The notes under the pieces were generated by a model. That model saw only the letters and a list, made by a program, of their open reading frames with translations, did no database searches and had not been told where the DNA came from. 49,499 bases of DNA, taken from NCBI GenBank assembly GCA_002347035.1, contig DEAM01000014.1, positions 1-49,499 on the forward strand. Direction: 5' to 3'. The DNA comes from Gemmatimonadales bacterium UBA2982. Lineage in GTDB: Bacteria > Gemmatimonadota > Gemmatimonadetes > Longimicrobiales > Gaopeijiaceae. A program made the position numbers and the translations under genes. Positions within the stretch are counted from its first letter, which is position 1; the number at the start of each line of letters is the position of its first letter. Shown here piece by piece: positions 43,521-49,499 of the stretch.

Positions 43521-44530
43521 ATGACCGGCCACACGTAAGCGTTGTTGGCGCCGGGGCTTGGGGAACCGCTTTGGGAATTGTCTTAGCGGGCAGGGGCCAT
43601 GAGGTGAGGGTTTGGTCCTTCGAAGCAGATGTGGCCTCTTCTATCAACAAGGAGAGAAGGAACCCCTACCTCCCCGGAGTTGAACTTCCCGAGGGTCTTA
43701 TATCGACTACGGACCTTGGGTCAGCTGTTTCTAAGGCTCAATTAGTTGTCTCTGCCACACCCTCGCAATTTGTCCGCGAAGTTATGCATCACGCGCGGCA
43801 GTACATGTCTGCGGAATCATTCCTAGTTAGTGCGTCAAAGGGAATTGAGCTAGGCACGAACCTGCGAATGGAAGACGTGCTTACGGAGACTCTATCCGGA
43901 GTCTTGAGCCAGCCCTTAAGCGTGTTATCTGGTCCAAGTTTCGCAGCCGAAGTCGCTGTCGGTGTACCGACGACTGTTGTGGTTGCTAGTAGAGATGAAG
44001 CTGTTGCGAGCAGGGTCCGTGAATTCTTTCAAGGCCCGTCTTTTCGGATCTACACCAATACGGACGTGATCGGCGTCGAGTTAGGGGGAGCGCTGAAGAA
44101 TATCGTAGCCCTGGCGGCGGGAGTAACGGGGGGACTTGGAATGGGTCATAACACTACGGCGGCGGTGATCACCCGAGGTCTGGCTGAAATCACCAGGCTG
44201 GGGCTCGCAGTCGGTGCAGACCAGGCTACTTTTTATGGATTGGCAGGTGTTGGAGATCTTGTATTAACGTGTAATGCCTCACTCAGTCGGAATCGCACCG
44301 TTGGGTACCGTTTGGGCCAAGGGGAGTCACTTGAGGAAATCCTCTCGGATATGAAAGCTGTGGCGGAAGGGGTAAAGACTACTGAGGCTGCCTACGAACT
44401 TGCAGCGGAGCATCAGGTAGAGATGCCAATCACTGAGCAGATGTACGCTGTAGTCCACCAGGGACGAAATCCCTCAGAAGCAGTGCGCGCGTTGATGAAT
44501 CGGGATCCGAAATCGGAAGAGTGGTCATGA
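43517..44530 (+). CDS. gpsA: NAD(P)H-dependent glycerol-3-phosphate dehydrogenase
   Basis: GpsA makes sn-glycerol-3-phosphate from dihydroxyacetone phosphate for PlsY. The 337-aa protein has the Rossmann motif VSVVGAGAWGTALG, SASKGIE, LSGPSFAAEVA, the catalytic-domain block GGALKNIVALAAGVTGGLGMGHN and GLAGVGDLVLTC. ATG 43517 overlaps the plsY stop (ATGA), matching the metabolic coupling, and its own stop overlaps the MerR-type gene. Confidence 0.97.
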   Translation: MNDRPHVSVVGAGAWGTALGIVLAGRGHEVRVWSFEADVASSINKERRNPYLPGVELPEGLISTTDLGSAVSKAQLVVSATPSQFVREVMHHARQYMSAESFLVSASKGIELGTNLRMEDVLTETLSGVLSQPLSVLSGPSFAAEVAVGVPTTVVVASRDEAVASRVREFFQGPSFRIYTNTDVIGVELGGALKNIVALAAGVTGGLGMGHNTTAAVITRGLAEITRLGLAVGADQATFYGLAGVGDLVLTCNASLSRNRTVGYRLGQGESLEEILSDMKAVAEGVKTTEAAYELAAEHQVEMPITEQMYAVVHQGRNPSEAVRALMNRDPKSEEWS

Positions 44531-44919
44531 GTATCAGGGGATCCGACAGGAGTGAAGGGATCGCCAAAAAAGTCTATTACTCTATCGGTGAAGTGTGTGA
44601 GTTGTCAGGCCTAAAGCCACACGTCCTGCGCTATTGGGAAAGTCAGTTTGACGTTCTGAGCCCGACCAAAAACCGGGGTGGAAACCGGGCGTATCGCTCG
44701 AAAGACATTGAGGTTGTGTTATTGGTCAAACACCTACTCTATGATGAAAAATATACCATCGAAGGGGCGAACAAGCGGTTGCTTGAAATGCGCAGGGAAG
44801 GCGAATTGAAGGATGAGCGGGAGGAGGTCCTAAGGCCTCAATTTTTGTCCGCGATGAAGGATGAACTTGCAGAGTTAAGAGCGCTCCTAACACCTGATAG
44901 CTCAGGAGGGGATAGCTGA
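44527..44919 (+). CDS. MerR family transcriptional regulator
   Basis: The 130-aa protein has a MerR winged helix near its N-terminus: YYSIGEVCELSGLKPHVLRYWESQF and NRGGNRAYRSKDIEVV, followed by a helix and a Glu-rich coiled tail. It lacks cysteines for a metal site and any large effector domain. ATG 44527 overlaps the gpsA stop; GTG 44521 is the alternative. Targets are unknown. It is the last gene of a chain of 4-base overlaps reaching back to the DUF512 gene. Confidence 0.9.
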   Translation: MSIRGSDRSEGIAKKVYYSIGEVCELSGLKPHVLRYWESQFDVLSPTKNRGGNRAYRSKDIEVVLLVKHLLYDEKYTIEGANKRLLEMRREGELKDEREEVLRPQFLSAMKDELAELRALLTPDSSGGDS

Positions 44920-44974
44920 GAACCTTCGCCCGGGTCCAGGGAACTGCTCGTCCGGCTATAGGTACTCCCTCGCC

Positions 44975-45724
44975 ATGAAGATCCTTTGCACGAACGACGA
45001 CGGTTACGAGGCAACAGGCATTAAGATCCTCGTTGCCGCTGCTAGTAAGCTTGGTAACGTTACTACTGTCGCGCCGGACCGCGAACAGAGCGCGACGAGC
45101 AACTCGCTCACACTCCATCATCCTCTTCGAGCGCGACAAAATTCAGACGGGACCTGGGTTGTCGATGGCACACCGACTGACTGTGTTTTGCTTGCCCTGA
45201 ACGAGCTCCTAATAGAACAGCCAGATGTTTGCGTCTCGGGCGTCAACCATGGTCCGAACATGGGGGAAGACGTCCTCTATTCAGGCACGGTTGCTGCCGC
45301 TATGGAAGCCACTTTTATGGGGATACCGGCTGTTGCGCTGTCTCATGCCGGATATGAGCACGGTCAGCTAGAAGGTTGGGAGCCGATCGTGGTCAAGATA
45401 CTCCAATCTATTTTGGGGCAGGACGAGCTGGCGGCGGGCACTCTTTTTAATGTGAATTTGCCGCGAATAGCACCTGCTGATGTTCAGGGCATCAGGGTCA
45501 CCTCGCTAGGTCAGCGCCGATATGCTGAATCCATAACCCGGGCAAACGACCCATCGGGTCGCGAATATTTTTGGATCGGGGGCGGGGTTGCTTCATGGCA
45601 GGGAGGTGCTGACTCAGACTTTCAGGCGGTAAACGAGGGATACGTCTCAGTCACACCACTGAACCTAGACCTAACTAACTACAAGCAGCTCGAGGAGATC
45701 CGGGCTTGGGACTTGATGCTCTAA
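44975..45724 (+). CDS. surE: 5'/3'-nucleotidase SurE
   Basis: SurE is a metal-dependent phosphatase acting on nucleoside monophosphates and other phosphate esters. The 249-aa protein starts MKILCTNDDGYEATGIKIL with the metal-binding NDDG, and contains VAPDREQSATSNSLTL, GTPTDCVLLAL and SGVNHGPNMGEDVLYSGTVAAA, all family landmarks. The start lacks a good Shine-Dalgarno. It lies 55 bases after the MerR gene and 89 bases before the DedA-like gene. Confidence 0.96.
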   Translation: MKILCTNDDGYEATGIKILVAAASKLGNVTTVAPDREQSATSNSLTLHHPLRARQNSDGTWVVDGTPTDCVLLALNELLIEQPDVCVSGVNHGPNMGEDVLYSGTVAAAMEATFMGIPAVALSHAGYEHGQLEGWEPIVVKILQSILGQDELAAGTLFNVNLPRIAPADVQGIRVTSLGQRRYAESITRANDPSGREYFWIGGGVASWQGGADSDFQAVNEGYVSVTPLNLDLTNYKQLEEIRAWDLML

Positions 45725-45813
45725 CCGATCCACGCTTTGGAACAGATTGTGAAAGGGGGCTGCACATTTGTACCTCTTCTCAGACGATTTGCTTGGGACA
45801 GTGAGGCTGTGGG

Positions 45814-46458
45814 ATGATTGGTAAACCGGTTGGAGGAGAGCACAGGAGCAAGGACGTTGCGGGCCCCAATGTGGTTCGAAGGCTTTACGACTGGGTACTT
45901 CATTGGGCCGACACACCCTACGGCCTTCCTGCTCTATTCGTTCTCGCCCTCGCCGAGGCATCGTTTTTCCCGATTCCTCCAGACCCTCTCTTGATTGCGC
46001 TCTGCCTAGGTATTCCTGCGCTTTCTCTTCGTTTCGCGGCAATAGCCACTTTTTCGTCTGTCGTGGGTGGACTTGTTGGTTATGCGATTGGGGCAGGGGC
46101 TTGGACGCTGTTCCAAGACTGGTTCTTCGTCTACGTGCCAGGAGTCAGTCCAGAATCGTTTGCCAGCGTACAGGGTCTTTACGATCGGTATGATTTTTGG
46201 GCGGTCTTTCTTGCGGGCCTGACCCCTCTGCCATACAAGGTTTTCACGATCTCAGCAGGTGTGTTTTCAATCAACATCGGAATTTTTGTTGTGGCCTCTG
46301 TCCTGAGTCGAGGGCTGCGCTTCTTCATTCTTGCGGGTCTGATCTATCGATATGGTGATGCGATCACTCGGTTCATCGATCGGTACTTCAATTTCTTAGC
46401 CCTCGCCTTTGGAGTACTTCTGGTTGGCGGCTTTCTCGTTGTCGAGGTCCTACTTTAG
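45814..46458 (+). CDS. YqaA/DedA-type VTT-domain membrane protein
   Basis: The 214-aa protein shows the VTT/SNARE-associated pattern: an N-terminal amphipathic part, EASFFPIPPDPLLIALCLG, a glycine-rich helix VVGGLVGYAIGAGAW, and the central FLAGLTPLPYKVFTISAGV. It has about four hydrophobic segments. YqaA-like proteins are poorly understood; some DedA members flip undecaprenyl phosphate or phospholipid. The basic N-terminal 30 residues may be disordered. ATG 45814 has GAGGCTG shortly upstream. Confidence 0.9.
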   Translation: MIGKPVGGEHRSKDVAGPNVVRRLYDWVLHWADTPYGLPALFVLALAEASFFPIPPDPLLIALCLGIPALSLRFAAIATFSSVVGGLVGYAIGAGAWTLFQDWFFVYVPGVSPESFASVQGLYDRYDFWAVFLAGLTPLPYKVFTISAGVFSINIGIFVVASVLSRGLRFFILAGLIYRYGDAITRFIDRYFNFLALAFGVLLVGGFLVVEVLL

Positions 46459-46562
46459 GCAACAAGAAGGTTGGTCGACGGGTTCATATGGGACGCCTAT
46501 ATTCCAGGTGGACAACTGAGTCCTTTCCTGTATACGCTCATCTTTCCTCTGGGCTCAACCGC

Positions 46563-46922
46563 ATGAGCGACAAGACCAACAACAGACCACTGCCACCTCC
46601 CGTGTTTCCAAGAGTTATCAGGGATCGGGTGCGTGAGGGTTCTGTCAGTCGCTCGGGGTCTGAGGATCTAGCCGGCTTGTCGAACGACCCCAGAGTAGTG
46701 CACCCGGCAAATGTTCGAGAGGGCGCAGTTAACGAATCAGAATTGGATGATAACGACACGGATATGCTTGAGTTGCTCAAGGCCCTGAGAAAACTCGCAG
46801 ATACACTTGAGAGAGAGGGAGAAAGAGGGCTCCTGCCCACACCGGAGCTTAGCCAACTTGAATCAATGCTCCGCTCCTATTGCCAGGGATACCTCATAGG
46901 GAGGCGAATGGGGGACGAGTAG
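46563..46922 (+). CDS. Hypothetical protein (119 aa, hydrophilic)
   Basis: No family is recognised. The frame is open from ATG 46488, but the second ATG 46563 (MSDKTNNRPLPPPVFPRVI) gives a more ordinary N-terminus; neither has a strong Shine-Dalgarno. The N-terminal third is Pro/Arg-rich with a repeated VREG motif (RDRVREGSV, NVREGAV). The C-terminal half is helical and Leu-rich (LLKALRKLADTLEREG), with a short final helix. It ends 8 bases before tRNA-Arg, so it may be cotranscribed with it. Confidence 0.6.
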   Translation: MSDKTNNRPLPPPVFPRVIRDRVREGSVSRSGSEDLAGLSNDPRVVHPANVREGAVNESELDDNDTDMLELLKALRKLADTLEREGERGLLPTPELSQLESMLRSYCQGYLIGRRMGDE

Positions 46923-46930
46923 GGAGGATT

Positions 46931-47004
<74 letters not shown>

Positions 47005-47018
47005 CTTTAATAAGATGA

Positions 47019-47056
47019 AGCCTCACAAGCACTTACACGCTTGTGGGGCTTTCTCT
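47019..47056 (+). terminator. Rho-independent terminator after tRNA-Arg
   Basis: A 12-bp stem pairs AGCCTCACAAGC (47019-47030) with GCTTGTGGGGCT (47039-47050), with an 8-base loop and one T-G pair, followed by TTCTCTTACTTT. It ends transcription from the tRNA side. Confidence 0.85.
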
Positions 47057-47403
47057 TACTTTGGCAGGTTGGCTGGGAGTACCCAGTAGAGTACCCAGAC
47101 TTGGGTCAAAAACAGTCGATCCGGGCCAGTCGCCGTCTCTGTCACGTCTGTCACCATGCACCCCCCCCTCATTGGTCGCCGGGGGGCGGTGCTGGTGCAG
47201 GGCCGCACACATCGACGCCACTGAAACGCCGTTCCCCGAAAAATATTTGGTAGCTCGGGCGGGTCCCTTTTCCCGACAGGCGCGACCCCAGTACCGGGCA
47301 CCCCCCCTATTCCACCTCCACTGACCCAGAACCTATGAACAGTGTTTTTCTCGTCCGATCAGGCTAGTACGTTGGGAGAGCACTTCTGGTGGAGGATGGT
47401 CTG
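47057..47403. other. Non-coding stretch between tRNA-Arg and the MORN-like gene
   Basis: About 350 bases hold no believable gene. Short frames on both strands overlap each other and lack a ribosome binding site. Composition changes here: homopolymer runs of C (47161-47168) and G (47178-47183) are frequent, unlike the neighbouring genes. The stretch contains the AGTACCCAG repeats and the leader of the next gene. It could be a decayed element or an untranslated regulatory region. Confidence 0.5.
47078..47098 (+). repeat. Tandem AGTACCCAG repeat downstream of tRNA-Arg
   Basis: AGTACCCAG occurs at 47078-47086 and 47090-47098, with copies starting 12 bases apart; the complement reads as two CTGGGTACT units. 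The first copy also forms the imperfect palindrome CTGGGAGTACCCAG (47073-47086). Paired GGGTAC-type repeats just past a tRNA 3' end resemble integrase arm-type sites (general knowledge, not searched). No integrase is present in the window. Confidence 0.5.
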
Positions 47404-47886
47404 ATGAAGAAAGCTCTGCTGTTCGCACTCGCTCTAGTCGCGGTTCCTCCAGTAGTCGTGGAGGCTCAACAGGATCTGGATGAACTAGTTCATCAGGGCG
47501 ACATCTATCTAAAGCGTGGCTTCATAAGGCGGAATAATCTGACACCTTACACAGGGGAAGTGCTTGACTATGCCCCGGGACGCTGTAGCCGTAGAGATAG
47601 CCTAGATGATGGGGGCTGCAGACGTTGGGTTGTAGAACCAAAGTCGGAAGTTCGAGCTAGGGGCTACCTTCGGGACGGTATGTGGCATGGCCGGTATGAA
47701 AATTTTCGCTCAGGCAACAACGGCCATTACAACATGGGTCAGAAATGTGGACCTTGGAGGGAGTTGGGTCTGCCGGGAGGCGGAAGCTATAGCCAACAAG
47801 CCCAGCTATGCCGGACCGATTTAATGTGTCTCTACAATTTGGGTCGGTCTCGAGTACTGGTTGATAAACGCTACCCGTCCTGCTGA
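47404..47886 (+). CDS. Secreted MORN-repeat-like protein
   Basis: The 160-aa product starts MKKALLFALALVAVPPVVVEAQQ, a clear signal peptide, with GGAGG at 47391-47395. The mature part shows a MORN-like pattern: LTPYTGEVLDY, then ARGYLRDGMWHGRYENFRSG and YNMGQKCGPW, as in YwqK-type proteins. It has at least six cysteines, likely disulfide-bonded outside the cytoplasm. Function is unknown; MORN repeats may bind lipids or simply be structural. The next gene starts 18 bases later. Confidence 0.8.
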   Translation: MKKALLFALALVAVPPVVVEAQQDLDELVHQGDIYLKRGFIRRNNLTPYTGEVLDYAPGRCSRRDSLDDGGCRRWVVEPKSEVRARGYLRDGMWHGRYENFRSGNNGHYNMGQKCGPWRELGLPGGGSYSQQAQLCRTDLMCLYNLGRSRVLVDKRYPSC

Positions 47887-47904
47887 GACACTGAGGACTA
47901 GCCG

Positions 47905-48693
47905 ATGGCTCTAATCAAATGCTACGAATGCGAGAAGGAGATCAGCGACAAGGCACCTGCTTGTCCGCAGTGTGGTGCCCCTGCGAGACCTCAGATCACC
48001 TGCCCGGACTGTGGGCAGGACTTCGCAGCTTCTCTCACGGCTTGCTCTGGGTGCGGTTGCCCTGTCGCTACAAGAGAGGAGGCAACAAAGGACAACGTTG
48101 ATCGAGGTGTAAGGGTGTTCCACACCTCTCCTGTTCTATTCTGGTTCTTGGGCGTCACGTTTCTTGGGTACGTTTTTTTCTTGCTGGCCCCGCCCCTCGC
48201 GTTCTGGCTGATGTTGGATCCATCGCGGATTCTATACAGACCTTGGACACTCTTATCGCACGCCGTCCTCCCAGTTGATTTCAGGAGCTGGTTCATCTAC
48301 TCGTCTTCGATGGTACTCCTGACATTACTGGGCTCGTACAGACTGAGTTTGTCCCGGCAAATGACTGCATTAGTGATAGGGACCTTGGTCGGTGCCCTAA
48401 TGTTCACTTTCCTAGCCCCTACTCCTGCCCTTACGGGTCCTGGATTCGCAGTCTCCGGTTTTGTGGGTTACTCGCTAGTATTTGGGATCAAGTACTGGCA
48501 CCGACTCCGGTGGTATTCGCGGGCTGTTACGATCTGGATCGGATTTTGGACACTCTTATCGCACGCTCTCGTGGCGACGGATGGGGTGTTGCAACTGAAT
48601 CTGATCCATTTAGTCGCGTTTTGGGTTACCGCAATTATTTCCGCCGTTTGGCTCGTGCCCCGTCCTGTTAAGGGCTTTGCGGATGAAAACTAG
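47905..48693 (+). CDS. Zinc-ribbon membrane protein, rhomboid-like
   Basis: The 262-aa product has two short zinc ribbons at the N-terminus (CYECEKEISDKAPACPQCG and CPDCGQDFAASLTACSGCG, about residues 6-50), then about six hydrophobic segments. RPWTLLSHAVLP resembles the L1/TM2 start of rhomboids (GlpG WRYFTHALMH). Ser184 in GFAVSGFVGY and His235 in LIHLVAFW are 51 residues apart, like the catalytic pair of GlpG (Ser201, His254; 53 apart). The first Gly of GxSG is Ala, and the oxyanion His/Asn are not obvious, so it may be a variant or inactive. GAGGA (47893-47897) lies 7 bases before ATG 47905. Confidence 0.8.
   Translation: MALIKCYECEKEISDKAPACPQCGAPARPQITCPDCGQDFAASLTACSGCGCPVATREEATKDNVDRGVRVFHTSPVLFWFLGVTFLGYVFFLLAPPLAFWLMLDPSRILYRPWTLLSHAVLPVDFRSWFIYSSSMVLLTLLGSYRLSLSRQMTALVIGTLVGALMFTFLAPTPALTGPGFAVSGFVGYSLVFGIKYWHRLRWYSRAVTIWIGFWTLLSHALVATDGVLQLNLIHLVAFWVTAIISAVWLVPRPVKGFADEN
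48243..48263 (+). repeat. 21-bp internal direct repeat, copy 1
   Basis: An identical 21-bp sequence (beginning TTGGACACTC, ending CGCACGC) recurs at 48546-48566, 303 bases away. Both copies lie in the same reading frame of the rhomboid-like gene and encode WTLLSHA. This copy is at the probable start of TM2. Confidence 0.9.
48546..48566 (+). repeat. 21-bp internal direct repeat, copy 2
   Basis: This is the second identical copy of the 21-bp sequence at 48243-48263. It encodes WTLLSHA in the predicted TM5 (FWTLLSHALVA). Copies are 303 bases apart, 101 codons exactly. Confidence 0.9.
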
Positions 48694-48760
48694 CTGCCCC
48701 TGTTTTGAAGCTGCTGTGATATGCCCCGTATAAGTTGCGAGTCGTGGGGTGCAGGGGCAG
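48694..48760 (+). repeat. 9-bp inverted repeat with long loop
   Basis: CTGCCCCTG (48694-48702) directly follows the TAG stop, and its complement CAGGGGCAG is at 48752-48760, leaving a 49-base loop. No T run follows, so it is a doubtful terminator. It lies in the 109-base gap before the DnaJ-CTD gene. Confidence 0.45.
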
Positions 48761-48802
48761 AATTAGGGCATGAAGAAAACCCCCTCTAGGAGTACCTAGA
48801 TC

Positions 48803-49423
48803 ATGGGATGGTTTAGTAGATGGCGCTCCTCCAGAAGGTTTAGTGGGGAGCTTAGAGATGCAGATCGGCTACCGAACGCCCAGAAAGTTGAACTCGCGTC
48901 TGAAATGCGCGAACTCATTCGGAAATGTGAATCAATAAAGCAAGGTCCGAATTCTTATGAAGAACTAATGAAGCTCTTTCAGTCCCACTGCGAAGAGAGG
49001 CAGAAACTTGCCTATAGCGGAATGTCTACAGGTCCAGACTTTAAGTGGCTGAGGCATGCAATCCCTGAGAGCTATTTGGTCGCACATCTTGCGGCGGACC
49101 TAACTGACCGGCAAAAGCTCAGTGAGGTAGCGCATAGAGACTTAGTCAAATGGGCGAGGAGCGCAGCCCCCGGCTTAGGTGACAGCTACACCTCCGGGAA
49201 GCCTTCAGAACAAGTGTCTTTGGATACCCATCGCTCTATAACAATCACCCCTGCTCAGGCGGCTCGCGGGTGTGAGGTCCGGGTCAAGACTGAGACTGGA
49301 ACTAAGATTTCCCTCAGTATTCCGAAGAACACGCGATCTGGAAGGAAATTGCGAGTTACTGGTGAAGGTAAAAAAATGGGTGGTCGCGCAGGTGATCTGT
49401 ATGTGAGGGTTGATATCAGATAA
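48803..49423 (+). CDS. DnaJ C-terminal-domain protein without J domain
   Basis: The 206-aa product ends with a DnaJ/Hsp40 CTD-like segment (about residues 145-206): SITITPAQAARGCEVRV, LSIPKNTRSGRKLRVTGEG and GDLYVRVDI, the usual order of the peptide-binding subdomain. The N-terminal 140 residues are helical, with no HPD J motif and no zinc finger, and match no family recognised here. AGGAG (48788-48792) precedes ATG 48803. It may bind unfolded peptides on its own, or act with the neighbouring membrane protein; this is inference. Confidence 0.8.
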   Translation: MGWFSRWRSSRRFSGELRDADRLPNAQKVELASEMRELIRKCESIKQGPNSYEELMKLFQSHCEERQKLAYSGMSTGPDFKWLRHAIPESYLVAHLAADLTDRQKLSEVAHRDLVKWARSAAPGLGDSYTSGKPSEQVSLDTHRSITITPAQAARGCEVRVKTETGTKISLSIPKNTRSGRKLRVTGEGKKMGGRAGDLYVRVDIR

Positions 49424-49499
49424 GACGGCAACTAGCCCCAACCCCTCCGTGGCACCCAGCCACACCCAGCTTCCGGCACTGTTCTGCTCGTCCTGAGTT

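Noticed and set aside
47041..47324. Overlapping short ORFs after tRNA-Arg on both strands
   Set aside because: They cross homopolymer runs, overlap one another, begin inside the terminator or repeat region, and lack ribosome binding sites.

Overview
The window is about 49.5 kb of a bacterial chromosome from a diderm (LPS-bearing) organism of intermediate GC. The best guess is a Gemmatimonadota-type genome (inference, moderate confidence). A complete Lpx lipid A gene series, BamA, OmpH and Lol genes show an outer membrane. The mcsA-mcsB-clpC arginine-kinase/protease cluster and bshC (bacillithiol) are better known from Firmicutes but also occur in Gemmatimonadota-like lineages. A large HEXXH metalloprotease of the DUF5117/DUF4953 type and a TPR lipoprotein with a TonB-plug-like N-terminus point the same way. 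Nearly all genes lie on the + strand, are tightly packed, and often use GTG or TTG starts with 4-nt (ATGA/GTGA) stop-start overlaps.

Layout. 1-523: end of a 23S rRNA gene, a 5S rRNA gene and a strong terminator. 627-6449: information-processing genes era, rnr, prfB (with an intact +1 programmed frameshift) and lysS. 6477-8436: a LolC/E-type permease and LolD ATPase. 8484-12604: mcsA, mcsB, clpC. 12601-21951: outer-membrane and lipid A block bamA, ompH, lpxD, lpxC, fabZ, lpxA, a 46-aa membrane miniprotein, lpxB, a DUF374 acyltransferase, lpxK. 21948-29330: rlmH, bshC, a small membrane/coiled-coil protein, murJ, uvrC, gltX. 29423-37053: plug-like/TPR lipoprotein, tRNA-Gly(CCC), an isocitrate lyase/PEP mutase family enzyme with a DASS transporter, a small probable lipoprotein and a large secreted zinc metalloprotease. 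37079-38758: folP-folB-folK. 38772-40109: an M23/SH3 lipoprotein, the only minus-strand gene found. 40289-46922: a DUF512 radical-SAM-like protein, der, plsY, gpsA, a MerR regulator, surE, a YqaA/DedA protein and a hypothetical. 46931-47004: tRNA-Arg(CCT). 47005-49499: an accessory-looking segment with 0.35 kb of non-coding DNA, a secreted MORN-like protein, a zinc-ribbon membrane protein that looks rhomboid-like, and an orphan DnaJ C-terminal-domain protein.

How it fits together. The core joins translation and ribosome assembly (Era, Der, RlmH, RF2, LysRS, GltX) with envelope construction (Lol, Bam, OmpH, Lpx, MurJ, PlsY, GpsA) and protein quality control (McsAB-ClpC). The most unusual material is at the right end, after tRNA-Arg. 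There a Ser-His pair with GlpG-like spacing sits in a zinc-ribbon membrane protein beside a J-domain-less DnaJ CTD protein, and a tandem repeat after the tRNA resembles integrase arm sites. No mobile-element gene, CRISPR array or insertion sequence is recognisable.
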